Below, piece by piece: positions 34,499 through 43,746 of a stretch of DNA of 64,000 nucleotides. The notes below the pieces were generated by a model. It was not told where the DNA came from and did not search any database. It was given only the letters and a program-made list of their open reading frames with translations. Each line of letters begins with the position of its first letter. Within the stretch, counting starts at the first letter, position 1. A program made the position numbers and the translations under genes. Where the stretch lies: the NCBI GenBank assembly GCA_002412765.1, contig DHVR01000021.1, positions 1-64,000 of the forward strand, in the 5' to 3' direction. This DNA comes from Leptolinea sp. UBA5203. Lineage in GTDB: Bacteria > Chloroflexota > Anaerolineae > Anaerolineales > Anaerolineaceae.

Positions 34499-35485
34499 TT
34501 ATCCTTTGTATGCAGAAATTTCATCCAAAATATATTTCTCGACACCGGCGGTGCCAATCGTTTTGGGTTGAAAACCAATATCCTCTCTCAAACGGGAAAT
34601 ATCCAGCGCCTGACGACCATTATCAGACTGCATGGCAAGCTCCGCATCCGCGGCTGCCTGCATCCATTCAACAGACAAACCATGCTTTTCAAATGCTGCC
34701 ACCAAATCCCCAAAAGCCATGGCTTCTCCGGCCCCCGCATTATAAACGACATGCGGCCAGCTATCCACCTGGAATAATTGGGCTATCGCCAGGCTTAAAT
34801 CGGCGGTGTGCATCCAATCCCGCCGGATTTCAGGGCCAAAAACTTTGACGGATCGTCCAGCCTGCAAAGCGTTCATCAATCGCCGCGGGGTACTCATTCC
34901 GGTGCGCGCGCCTGTATTGCGTTCCATCGGTCCAAACATGGAAGCCAGGCGTAAGGAGGTCATCGGCTTCCCGGTATAGAGGGCATACCGTTCGGTCAAT
35001 AGTTCAATACTGTATTTTGAGATGCCGTAGAGATGATCCAGTTGAATATTCTTGTCTTCCGTTTGCAGGGCAACATCCCCGGCCTGGGGGCGTCCATATA
35101 CACCGCTGCTGCTGATAAAGATAAAGCGTTCAACCAAATCAGACTGATAGGCCGCCCGCAGGGCATTGACTGCGCCCACCAGGTTGATATCCACCACGTC
35201 CGGGGAACGGTGCCATTCGGTGTCTTCATCGGGTGTCACGGCAGCAGCATGGATGAAATGCGTAATTTTGGACTTGCTCACCAAAGCATCCAGCGCATCA
35301 CGATCCCGAATATCCAGGGGTTCAATTCTCACCTGGTCTTTCACAGGAGCAAAAAACCGACCGATGGTTTCATCCACCGGCAGCCGATCCGCGGCAAACA
35401 AAGTTGCCTCAGGGAAGGCTAACGCCAAATCTCTGACCAGATTGATGCCCACAAATCCCAATCCACCAGTTACCAGAATACGCAT
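34499..35485 (-). CDS. NAD-dependent epimerase/dehydratase (extended SDR)
   Basis: 328-residue extended SDR. N-terminal MRILVTGGLGFVGINL gives the TGxxGxxG cofactor loop; the catalytic Tyr-Lys pair is in YGISK, with the Ser in FISSSGVYG. Resembles D-erythronate dehydrogenase (DenD) or sugar-nucleotide epimerases; the lack of glycan biosynthesis genes nearby favours a catabolic sugar-acid substrate. Starts 10 bases after the D-2-hydroxyacid dehydrogenase gene, with AGGA before the ATG. Confidence 0.85.
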   Translation of the reverse strand: MRILVTGGLGFVGINLVRDLALAFPEATLFAADRLPVDETIGRFFAPVKDQVRIEPLDIRDRDALDALVSKSKITHFIHAAAVTPDEDTEWHRSPDVVDINLVGAVNALRAAYQSDLVERFIFISSSGVYGRPQAGDVALQTEDKNIQLDHLYGISKYSIELLTERYALYTGKPMTSLRLASMFGPMERNTGARTGMSTPRRLMNALQAGRSVKVFGPEIRRDWMHTADLSLAIAQLFQVDSWPHVVYNAGAGEAMAFGDLVAAFEKHGLSVEWMQAAADAELAMQSDNGRQALDISRLREDIGFQPKTIGTAGVEKYILDEISAYKG

Positions 35486-35494
35486 GGATAGTTC

Positions 35495-36448
35495 CTACGC
35501 TGCCTTCTGCTGCAAATGATAGGCAATTTCTTCGGCCGTGTTCTTCCAGGCTTCGGGCATGTAGGTACCCGCCACATGCGCCGTCAGGATGACGTTATCG
35601 CCGGCCAGCGCAAGTAAAGGATCATCCTTGGGCAGGGGCTCATAACGAAAAACATCCATTCCCACGCCGGCAATGCTGCCCGATTTAAGGGCTTCCACCA
35701 AATCGACTTCATTGACCATGCGGCCGCGGGAGGTATTAATGAAAAAAGCCGTTTTCTTCATCAGGCCAAATTCGCGCTTACCAAATTGACCATCATTGCC
35801 ACCGGGGCCGTCCAAAAAGCGGTGATGCAGCGTGACAAAGTCCGCTTGCTGCAGTAAAGTATCCAGATCCACATAGCGGATACCCAATTCTTTTTCCACT
35901 TCCACGGGCTGACGCTGCACATCGTAGTACATCAATTGCATGCCGAAGGCTTTCAATCGTTTGGCTACTTCCCGGCCGATATAGCCCAATCCAATGATGC
36001 CCACGGATTTGGCATAAACAGCATCATTGGATTGCAGACCAATCCAGTTATAGGTGTATTTTTTCTGGTCGGTTTGGATAGGCTGATCTTTGCCTGCCAC
36101 CCAGGCTTTGGCTGCGGTCTGTCGGGTAACCCACAAGAAATGCCGGCTGAGGGTTAGAATCAAGGTCACAGCATGTTCAGCGACCCCAATTAGACCGGTG
36201 TTGGCACATTCGATGATTGGATACGCCCCTGGAACAATTTCTGCTTGTCCAGGAACCAGTTTCAGCACCAGGCTTAAGTTGCCGTGGGTTTGTTCCACCA
36301 TGGATGGGGTGACAGAAACATGCTCTGTTAGAATGGCGGAAGCATCCTGAGGTTGATCGGTTAATTGCCATGTTGCTGGCAAATTCGCAAGGATGGCATC
36401 CATTTGTTCTTTTTGAATCGCCGGATCGGCTTGATAAAGCTTCTTCAT
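35495..36448 (-). CDS. D-isomer-specific 2-hydroxyacid dehydrogenase
   Basis: NAD-dependent oxidation of D-2-hydroxyacids or reduction of 2-oxoacids; 317 residues. Rossmann motif GIIGLGYIGREVAKRL, catalytic Arg in INTSRGRMVNE, Glu in DVFRYEPLP and His in LTAHVAGTY are all present. The ATG at 36448 has AGGAC six bases upstream. It could reduce oxoacids from amino-acid deamination to balance NADH, or act on a sugar acid together with the following epimerase. Confidence 0.9.
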   Translation of the reverse strand: MKKLYQADPAIQKEQMDAILANLPATWQLTDQPQDASAILTEHVSVTPSMVEQTHGNLSLVLKLVPGQAEIVPGAYPIIECANTGLIGVAEHAVTLILTLSRHFLWVTRQTAAKAWVAGKDQPIQTDQKKYTYNWIGLQSNDAVYAKSVGIIGLGYIGREVAKRLKAFGMQLMYYDVQRQPVEVEKELGIRYVDLDTLLQQADFVTLHHRFLDGPGGNDGQFGKREFGLMKKTAFFINTSRGRMVNEVDLVEALKSGSIAGVGMDVFRYEPLPKDDPLLALAGDNVILTAHVAGTYMPEAWKNTAEEIAYHLQQKAA

Positions 36449-36469
36449 ATCTACGTCCTACTTTTTTTC

Positions 36470-38764
36470 TTACCCAACCCGCAAACTTAATTCGCGTGCC
36501 AGGGATAATTGTGCCAGGGAGGGTGCATGGAGGCTTTTGTCAGTAAACAAGACGCTCACCGAATCCCCATCCACACTTAGCTGCGGTTGGATGCTTTTGG
36601 TTTTCGAATAAGCAGCCAGTTGGTTCAGGAAACGGACGGCCAAATCAAAATTACCGCAGGCAAAGGATTTTGTTAAAGTTTCGCCTTCCAATTTCCACCC
36701 GCCAAATTCATCCAGATAGGCATGAAAATCAGCTTTCTCAAAAATACCCGGTTGATAATATTCAGGCTGAATATGAGTATCGAACCAGTCTACAATTTTA
36801 TACAACCGCTCCACCCGATGCCGCGGTTCCCCGGATCTCGAGAGTTCATGCCCTTCCCGTGGGAAGCGCACCATGACTGCATCCCGATTGCCATGCCGCC
36901 GTAAAGCCGCAAAGAAAGTCTCTGCCTGGCTGATCGGTACGCGGTAATCCAATTCGCTGTGCAAAATCATCAGCGGGGTGGTTACGTTTTTGGCATGCGC
37001 TGCAGGAGAGTACTCCCACAATTCCTTTAATGTCTCTTCACGGGGAATGCCCCCATGGTACCACTCCACCGATTCGGGAATGTCGCCGCTGCCAAACATA
37101 TTGAGTTCGTCGTACACGCCGCGCTGGGATACTGCTGCCTTAAAACGATTGGTATGGGTTACGATCCATCCAGTTAAGAAACCGCCGTAAGAACCGCCGG
37201 TAACCGCCAGTCGTTCAGGATCCACTGATTTTTCCATGGAAATCACAGTGTCCATGCCGGTCATGATATCCGGCATATCGGTATAGCCGCCTTTGCCGCG
37301 AATGCGCTGGAACTTGGCGCCATATCCGGAGGAACCGCGCGGGTTACAGAAGAAGACAAAATACCCGCGGGCAGCCAGTATCTGAAATTCATGCCAGAAG
37401 GTATTACCCCACATCACCTGCGGACCGCCGTGAATCTCTACTGCCAGAGGATAGCTCTTTTTGGGGTCAAAATTTCGTGGTCGCATGTACCAGCCCTGAA
37501 TTTCTACATCGCCAGCCCCGCGGTAGTTGATTTCCGTCACGTCACTGAGATGATATTTTTTCTCCCAGGCAGCATTGAAGCTCGTTAACTGGGTTTCTTC
37601 CTGCGTAGGGAGATGCTTTGAGAATAATTCACTGGGCATCAGGGGAGACGTTGCCGAGAACGCAATAGTCTTGCCTGCTTGATCCAGAGTGAAACCGGTC
37701 ACCTGGCGCTTACCGCTTACCCATTCTTCTTTGATGGATCCATCCAAATTGACTTTGATTAACTTTCCATCCCCATGATCATGGGTCAGGAAGATCAAAT
37801 GCTGGCTGTCCACATCCCATTTAAAATCAATTACGGTTAAATCATCGCCGCTGATAATTTTAGTCTTGCCACCAGTAAAAGGGGTCACGGCAATGTAATA
37901 AGGCTCGGCATACGGGCTTTCCACTTTAGGTACAAAACAATGGGCAACCCATTTTCCATCCGGGGAAACCAGGGGATGACGGCCTTCTTCAGCCACTTCA
38001 AAAGCAACGATGCTTTCTTCGCCGGTAGTAATATCAATCTTCAAAATCGTTGACCATAACTCAAAGAATTCATCCCCGCTGGATTGTTTGCGATTGGAAT
38101 TTGTCACCACATAGCGGCTGTCTGGGGACCAATCCACCATGCTGTGGTGGAACATGCCGCTGGTCAGACGCTTGGGAGTGCCACCAGATACGGGAATGAC
38201 GTACACGTGATGATATTTTCCGTCAAAGAAACTTGTCCCGGTGCGATAAGGTAATTGAGTGATCACCCTGGGATCTTTAAGCGCCTGTCGTTGATCACCG
38301 CTCCAATCGCTGGCGAAACCACTCACTGGGGAATCATACAAAACCCCCTTGTCTTCCAGGGCACACTCTTCAGCCGTGCTGTCGGATAAAAACGCCAGCC
38401 ATTGACCATCCGGTGACCAAACTGGAGCGCTGGCTCCACCCACCATTTGGGTTAACTGCCTGGCTTCCCCCCCACTGGTTGAGATTAGGTACAACTGTGC
38501 AGAGCCGCTGCGCGTGGAAACAAAACAAATCTGCTTACCATCCGGTGACCAGCGAGGGGAAGATTCTTTTTGTTGGTCACCACTCAAACGGATCATGGAT
38601 TTAGTAGCTAAATCCATGATCTGAATTTTACGAGTATAGCGATTATCCGTATAAACGGGTTGTGTTTGTACGAAAGCGACCCTGTGGCCGTCCGGACTGA
38701 TTTGCGGATCTTCAATGGTGATCAGATCATAAAGACTTTCTGGAACAATGGGTAAACCGCCCAT
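36470..38764 (-). CDS. S9-family prolyl oligopeptidase / acylaminoacyl peptidase
   Basis: Serine peptidase of about 764 residues. The N-terminal beta-propeller has PD40-type repeats (SPRWSPDGKQICFVS, APVWSPDGQWLAFLS). The C-terminal alpha/beta-hydrolase domain has the nucleophile in GGSYGGFLTGW, the Asp in SELDYRVP and the His in EGHELSR. About 110 residues after the catalytic His form an extra C-terminal segment. No signal peptide, so cytoplasmic. I start at the ATG at 38764, eight bases after AGGAG; the in-frame GTG at 38773 overlaps that ribosome site. It is 21 bases after the DppC stop, so imported peptides are the likely substrates. Confidence 0.93.
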   Translation of the reverse strand: MGGLPIVPESLYDLITIEDPQISPDGHRVAFVQTQPVYTDNRYTRKIQIMDLATKSMIRLSGDQQKESSPRWSPDGKQICFVSTRSGSAQLYLISTSGGEARQLTQMVGGASAPVWSPDGQWLAFLSDSTAEECALEDKGVLYDSPVSGFASDWSGDQRQALKDPRVITQLPYRTGTSFFDGKYHHVYVIPVSGGTPKRLTSGMFHHSMVDWSPDSRYVVTNSNRKQSSGDEFFELWSTILKIDITTGEESIVAFEVAEEGRHPLVSPDGKWVAHCFVPKVESPYAEPYYIAVTPFTGGKTKIISGDDLTVIDFKWDVDSQHLIFLTHDHGDGKLIKVNLDGSIKEEWVSGKRQVTGFTLDQAGKTIAFSATSPLMPSELFSKHLPTQEETQLTSFNAAWEKKYHLSDVTEINYRGAGDVEIQGWYMRPRNFDPKKSYPLAVEIHGGPQVMWGNTFWHEFQILAARGYFVFFCNPRGSSGYGAKFQRIRGKGGYTDMPDIMTGMDTVISMEKSVDPERLAVTGGSYGGFLTGWIVTHTNRFKAAVSQRGVYDELNMFGSGDIPESVEWYHGGIPREETLKELWEYSPAAHAKNVTTPLMILHSELDYRVPISQAETFFAALRRHGNRDAVMVRFPREGHELSRSGEPRHRVERLYKIVDWFDTHIQPEYYQPGIFEKADFHAYLDEFGGWKLEGETLTKSFACGNFDLAVRFLNQLAAYSKTKSIQPQLSVDGDSVSVLFTDKSLHAPSLAQLSLARELSLRVG

Positions 38765-38785
38765 ATCAATCACTCCTTTTAACCT

Positions 38786-39682
38786 TTAATGAATGGTTCG
38801 TGGATCAATTTCGTCGCGCAACCAGTCACCGAGCAAATTAATGCCCAGCACGGTCATGGCAATAGCTAAACCTGGGATGGTGGTCAACCACCAACCATCG
38901 CGAATATATTCCCGGCCTTCAGAGAGCATAATGCCCCAGGTAGGGGTATCCGGTGTGACACCCAGGCCAAGAAAGCTCAAACTGGCTTCCGCAATGATGG
39001 TACTGGCCACGGAAAAAGAGGCAATGATAATGACTGGCCCAATAATATTTGGCAGAATGTGATGTACGATGATACGGCTGTCCCTTGCACCAATTGTACG
39101 GGCAGCCTCAACAAACTCTTTTTCTCGCAAGGAGATCACGGTGCCGCGGACGACACGGGAATAGCTTACCCAGCCGGTCAGCCCCAGCACCAGGATCAGG
39201 TTTTTCAACCCCGGGCCAACCACCGCAAGCACAGCCAACATCAACAAAATGAAGGGGAAAGCCAGTTGAATATCCGCTAACCGCATGATAACATCGTCTA
39301 TCCATCCGCCAAAATAGCCGGAAATCAGCCCCAAAATTGTCCCGATCGTTCCAGCAATCATGACGGAAACAAAACCTACAATTAATGAGACCCGGGCACC
39401 ATAAGCTAAACGTGTCCATATATCCCGTCCAACGGCATCCGTTCCCAGAGGAAATTCGGGGTTAGAACCTTCGAAAGGTACAGGAGCAGTTAAGCGGGCG
39501 CGTAAATTGGTTGTCTTCGGATCCCTATCGGTAATGATTGGTGCGAATACGGCCATAAAAATCACTAACAAAATCACCACTAAACCAAATACTGCTGTTG
39601 AAGAAGCCAATAAATCTTTCAAGAGATAATTTCGGCGTGGTTTTAATATCGCTGTCGAATTGTCTGCATCCATATGTGCCAT
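38786..39682 (-). CDS. Oligopeptide ABC transporter permease, DppC type
   Basis: 298-residue inner-membrane permease of the second peptide transporter. Membrane segment near residues 27-48, EAA loop in EAARTIGARDSRIIVHHILPN-like sequence, and IAEASLSFLGLGVTPDTPTW near the C-terminus. The ATG at 39682 has GGAGGG five bases upstream, 13 bases after the DppB stop. The ATPase subunits are not in this operon. Confidence 0.93.
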   Translation of the reverse strand: MAHMDADNSTAILKPRRNYLLKDLLASSTAVFGLVVILLVIFMAVFAPIITDRDPKTTNLRARLTAPVPFEGSNPEFPLGTDAVGRDIWTRLAYGARVSLIVGFVSVMIAGTIGTILGLISGYFGGWIDDVIMRLADIQLAFPFILLMLAVLAVVGPGLKNLILVLGLTGWVSYSRVVRGTVISLREKEFVEAARTIGARDSRIIVHHILPNIIGPVIIIASFSVASTIIAEASLSFLGLGVTPDTPTWGIMLSEGREYIRDGWWLTTIPGLAIAMTVLGINLLGDWLRDEIDPRTIH

Positions 39683-39695
39683 GAATTCCCTCCGC

Positions 39696-40619
39696 CTAAT
39701 TTAACCTGACCCGAGGATCAAGGAATGTGTACGTAAAATCAACGATCAAATTTGCAAAAACGAAAATTAAGGCAAATAATGTCACACAAGCTTGGACCAA
39801 CGGCAAATCTTTACCGTAAATGGCTTTTACGGTCAGCATGCCCATCCCAGGCCAGGCAAAAATCGTTTCAACAATTAAGGCCCCACCCAGGAGACCTCCG
39901 AAATCCAGCCCTATTAATGTGATCACAGGGATCAAGGCATTCCGTAAAGCATGTTTGATCAACACACTTCGCGATGTGAGTCCCTTGGATCGGGCTGTTC
40001 GAATATAATCTTCATTCAAGACTTCCAGCATGGAAGAGCGTACCATGCGGGTATTGCGTGCAATACTAAAGAAGGACATGGTAATCACGGGCAGAATAAG
40101 GTTTTCAAAACCTCCCCTGCCGGAAACAGGCAACAGCCTTAGCTGCACCGAAACAATCATGATCAACATCAAGCCCATCCAAAAACTGGGTACGGATTGA
40201 CCAACCAATGCAATAACCATACTAAAACGGTCCCAAAACGAATTGCGCTTTGTGGCCGCAATAATGCCTAAGGGAATAGAAATAACCAGCGATAGCGCCA
40301 GCGAAGTTAATGCAAGCTGCATGGTAGCCGGCAGCCGTTCCATGATGATTTTCATATTGTCATCTTTATAGCGGTAAGATTTACCAAAATCACCCTGGAC
40401 GGCATTGGAGAGCCATTCAAAATACTGGACCGGAACAGGACGATCAAACCCCATGCGATGACGAAAATCCTGGATATCCTGCTCAGTCATACCCCGAATT
40501 TCACCCAGTAAGGTATAGGTAGGATCCCCAGCGAGGAAATTAACCCCGAAGGCGACGATGGTTACCCCAATTAAAACAATAATTGCTTGTAGCAGTCTGC
40601 GAATCGTATATTGAAGCAA
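39696..40619 (-). CDS. Oligopeptide ABC transporter permease, DppB type
   Basis: Inner-membrane permease, about 307 residues, beginning LLQYTIRRLLQAIIVLIGVT, with the GDPTYTLLG periplasmic motif, EAA loop RSKGLTSRSVLIKHALRN and C-terminal DPRVRLN. No ATG is available: the TTG at 40619 lies eight bases after AAAGGAG and is the best start; the reading further upstream to 40655 has no ribosome site and crosses an intercistronic hairpin. Pairs with the DppC gene 13 bases downstream. Confidence 0.9.
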   Translation of the reverse strand: MLQYTIRRLLQAIIVLIGVTIVAFGVNFLAGDPTYTLLGEIRGMTEQDIQDFRHRMGFDRPVPVQYFEWLSNAVQGDFGKSYRYKDDNMKIIMERLPATMQLALTSLALSLVISIPLGIIAATKRNSFWDRFSMVIALVGQSVPSFWMGLMLIMIVSVQLRLLPVSGRGGFENLILPVITMSFFSIARNTRMVRSSMLEVLNEDYIRTARSKGLTSRSVLIKHALRNALIPVITLIGLDFGGLLGGALIVETIFAWPGMGMLTVKAIYGKDLPLVQACVTLFALIFVFANLIVDFTYTFLDPRVRLN

Positions 40620-40641
40620 TTTAACCACTCCTTTCAAGGCA

Positions 40642-40667
40642 TGGGGCAGCAGCAAGCCGCTGCCCCA
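40642..40667 (-). other. Intercistronic hairpin between SBP and DppB genes
   Basis: Nine-bp stem TGGGGCAGC/GCTGCCCCA (40642-40650, 40659-40667) with an eight-base loop and no U-tract on the minus strand. Position after a binding-protein gene fits an mRNA-stabilising element that keeps SBP levels above permease levels. Confidence 0.6.
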
Positions 40668-40686
40668 GATTTCTAACTTGATACTC

Positions 40687-42309
40687 TTATTCTACAAAAT
40701 TAACGTTAAACATGTGAATACGGCCGGTGATTGGGGGATCCCAGTCGATACGATTGGCAATACCATAGCTGTTGATCAAGCGATATAACCAAACCTGAGG
40801 AGCTTCTTCAAAGGCAATTACTTGCATGTCATCGAGCAATTGGGCGCGAACAGCAGGATCGAATTCAACTAACAGTTGATTGTACAGGTCCATGAATTCG
40901 ACATTGTCCCAACCACCATAGTTGGTGACGGAGGTGGAAGCAAGGTCGGTGATGTCGCCCTGACCTTCGAAGGAAGAGCAGGAACCCATGAAGAACATGT
41001 CACCAAAATCTTTGTTGATCAATTTGTCGATGGCGACAGATCGTTCGGTTGGGATTGCGGAGGCATTGATACCAATCTGCTGGTACATGTCGATGATGGA
41101 GGTCAAAACTTCATAGCGATCGCTGGTTGGATCGTAGTAGATCATGATCTCGGGGGAGAGGACTTCGCCGTCTTTTTCCATCATGCCATCCGCATTGGGG
41201 GTATAGCCGGAAGCGGCTAACAATTCGGTGGCTTTTTCGGGATCATAAGGATAGGCAGAGAGATCTTCATTCAACCATGGGGGATTCACATTGATGACCA
41301 TGCGGGGGGCAGCACCACCGAAGATAACTTCGTTGATGGTTTCCCAATCCACGGCATAGTTCATCGCCTGGCGGATATTTTTGTCCTGGAAGGTAGGATC
41401 AGCAAAATTGAAACCGAAGAACATACGGCAGCCGCCCATCTTGGAAACCAGGCGGGCAGTCTCAATCGCTTCCACTTCACTGAATTTCGCAACAGGAATA
41501 TTTTGGGCTACATCTGCGCCACCGGTGGCCAATTCGGCAATCCGGGTGGAAGCTTCAGGAACATTGCGAAAAACCAATTCTTTGATGGCAGGTGCGCCAG
41601 CCCAGTACTCTTCATTGGCTACCAGGGAGATATGGTCGTCCAGAACAAATTCCACGAATTTGAAGGGGCCGGAACCCATAGCGGTTTTGCTGGTATCTTC
41701 CACGGCCATATTTTCATAGAAGGCTTTGGACATGATGCCCACTTCCTGGATGGAATAAAGGAAGGCAGGTACGGGTTGTTCGGTGGTGATGGAAACAGTG
41801 TAATCATCAACCACTTCGACGTTCTCGACCAGCATCTGGCTGTTGAGGTACTCGGTATTACCGGTAGCACCAATGGCAGGATCGGTCATACGGTCAACCG
41901 TGTATTTGACATCGGCAGCGGTTAAAGGTGTGCCGTCCCAGAATTTGACATCATCCCGCAGGGTGAATGTCCAGGTTTTGCCATCTTCACTGTTGGTCCA
42001 CGATTTAGCCAATGAGGGAGCTAATTCAACATTCTCATCCAACACTACCAGTTCGTCAAACATGTTTTCGTAAATGCTGGCGGCATTTAATGAGGAGCTG
42101 AACATAGGATCCATCTGATCCAAAATGCTGTCCATGGCGATTACGACAGGGCCTTGCTCGACCACTGCAGCTTCGGCTGGTGCAGCTTCAGCAGCAGGTG
42201 CATCAGCAGCAGGTGCTTCAGCAACAGGTGCTTCAGCAGCAGGGGCCGGAGTACCGCAGGCGCTCAGCACCAGGGTCAAGGCAAGAAGCAAAAATAAAAC
42301 TTTCTTCAT
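40687..42309 (-). CDS. Oligopeptide ABC transporter, substrate-binding lipoprotein (family 5)
   Basis: 540-residue binding protein with signal peptide and lipobox LVLSAC (C18), followed by a low-complexity Ala/Pro/Glu linker to about residue 50. Family-5 features: GKTWTFTLRDDVKFWDGTPL and FQDKNIRQAMNYAVDWETIN. First gene of the second peptide-transport unit (SBP-DppB-DppC), followed by S9 peptidase. The ATG at 42309 has AGGAG nine bases upstream. Peptides or peptide-like molecules are likely cargo. Confidence 0.93.
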   Translation of the reverse strand: MKKVLFLLLALTLVLSACGTPAPAAEAPVAEAPAADAPAAEAAPAEAAVVEQGPVVIAMDSILDQMDPMFSSSLNAASIYENMFDELVVLDENVELAPSLAKSWTNSEDGKTWTFTLRDDVKFWDGTPLTAADVKYTVDRMTDPAIGATGNTEYLNSQMLVENVEVVDDYTVSITTEQPVPAFLYSIQEVGIMSKAFYENMAVEDTSKTAMGSGPFKFVEFVLDDHISLVANEEYWAGAPAIKELVFRNVPEASTRIAELATGGADVAQNIPVAKFSEVEAIETARLVSKMGGCRMFFGFNFADPTFQDKNIRQAMNYAVDWETINEVIFGGAAPRMVINVNPPWLNEDLSAYPYDPEKATELLAASGYTPNADGMMEKDGEVLSPEIMIYYDPTSDRYEVLTSIIDMYQQIGINASAIPTERSVAIDKLINKDFGDMFFMGSCSSFEGQGDITDLASTSVTNYGGWDNVEFMDLYNQLLVEFDPAVRAQLLDDMQVIAFEEAPQVWLYRLINSYGIANRIDWDPPITGRIHMFNVNFVE

Positions 42310-42374
42310 CTTTTTATTCTCCTAAGTATGTTTTTGATATCCCGAAAATTCGGGTTAACCACAATGTAGTATTC

Positions 42375-43742
42375 TTAAAATGTCGATGATCCAACTATAT
42401 TAAAGTTTTCAATCTTCAGAGCTGGAACCAAAAATGCTCCATTAAACTGATTGACTAGTTTCTGTTGATCCCCTACCGATAATATTTGTGAAAAAGCATC
42501 TACCAGGCTTTGCGTGAAGCGCAGATTATGTAAAGCCTGGCTGATCCTGCCATTTTGAATTTCAAAGGTACCATCCCGGGTCATGCCCGTTACAGTTGCC
42601 CTGCCAAAATGAATCTCCCTCACATACCAAAACCGTGTAATCAACAGTCCATGAGGGGTATCGGCGATCATCTCGTCCATGCTCTCCTGCCCTGGAGCGA
42701 TAATCAAATGGGTAGGCAAGGGACTGGAATAATAGCGATCCCGCAAAGGGGAGAGCGCATGGCCGGTCGAAGCTACCTGATCATGGAGCGCAGTGAAGCT
42801 GTCATAGACCATATCGCCAGTAATCCCATTCTCTATCATGGAGACCCTTTGCTTGGGTACCCCTTCCCAATCAAAAGGAATGGAAAGGGTTCGTGGATCG
42901 TGCGCATCATCAACCAGGGTCAAATGCTCGGATAAGACCCGCTGACCCTTTTTACCCGTTAGGAAGGATTGTCCGCTTTGGACGGCACGGGCATGCAAGC
43001 CCATCCAGGACAGGTAGTGCAATAATTCGCCTACGGCAACCGGCGTCAAAATAACGGTGTAGGCACCATTTTCGATTGCGGATGGATCGTGATTCTTTTC
43101 GGAAATCGAACGAGCTTCCCTGGCCAGCGCTTGGGCATCAAAATCACCCAACTTTCTGCCCATAGATTCCGCGTAGCCAGTACCAAAGCCCGCCTGCCCG
43201 CAGCGATTAACCACGGTGACGGCTTTATACAGGGTTTCTTCTTGAAAAACGGATTGTCCCCGTTGGGTGGCGACAGCTTTTGTAAATGTACCATTACGAA
43301 CAGACCCTGCCCCTTCAAAACCATAGGGAGCCAGTTCCTTCACCAGGATTTCAACTCTGTCTGCGCGTTCGGTGGGTCCAGCCTCATGGGTTAGAGCATT
43401 GAATACGGGCTGCGATAATGGAATCACTTCCGCTTTGGGTGCAAAACCCTGAAACTGTGGTTTTGTTTGCGAAAGTTTAGCAATATCTATGGCTTTCAAC
43501 ACCCCGGCTTTGAGAATTGTCTCGTCCATTTGGTTGATCGCGTAGGAGCCAATCTTGTTATCCACAGCCACCCGAATGGAAATCAGGGCATTCTCTTCGC
43601 TCATATTTTGATGGATAATATTGGCTGCGAATCGGGTCAGGCCATAATTTTGGGCGGAAAATATCACTTCGGTATCATCAGCCGGGGAGGATTTAATCAC
43701 CCGATTGAGCAAACTCTTTACAGCATCTTCAGTCCAACGCAT
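42375..43742 (-). CDS. TldE/PmbA-family protein (metalloprotease partner subunit)
   Basis: 455-residue non-catalytic partner of TldD; in known systems the TldD-TldE heterodimer cleaves small unfolded peptides and leader peptides of modified peptides. Family features: MGRKLGDFDAQALAREARSI, ILTPVAVGELLHYLSWMG (where TldD would have the HExxxH), and YVREIHFGRATVTGMTRDGTFEI near the C-terminus. No zinc HExxxH is present, as expected. Starts four bases after the TldD stop with AGGAGGG seven bases upstream, so the pair is co-translated. Neither RiPP precursor nor modifying enzyme is seen nearby, favouring a catabolic role. Confidence 0.9.
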   Translation of the reverse strand: MRWTEDAVKSLLNRVIKSSPADDTEVIFSAQNYGLTRFAANIIHQNMSEENALISIRVAVDNKIGSYAINQMDETILKAGVLKAIDIAKLSQTKPQFQGFAPKAEVIPLSQPVFNALTHEAGPTERADRVEILVKELAPYGFEGAGSVRNGTFTKAVATQRGQSVFQEETLYKAVTVVNRCGQAGFGTGYAESMGRKLGDFDAQALAREARSISEKNHDPSAIENGAYTVILTPVAVGELLHYLSWMGLHARAVQSGQSFLTGKKGQRVLSEHLTLVDDAHDPRTLSIPFDWEGVPKQRVSMIENGITGDMVYDSFTALHDQVASTGHALSPLRDRYYSSPLPTHLIIAPGQESMDEMIADTPHGLLITRFWYVREIHFGRATVTGMTRDGTFEIQNGRISQALHNLRFTQSLVDAFSQILSVGDQQKLVNQFNGAFLVPALKIENFNIVGSSTF

Positions 43743-43746
43743 CGGG

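Noticed and set aside
42125..42325. Repetitive GCA/GGTGC-type tract that looks like a microsatellite
   Set aside because: It encodes the Ala/Pro/Glu linker after the lipobox of the peptide-binding lipoprotein; ordinary for such proteins.
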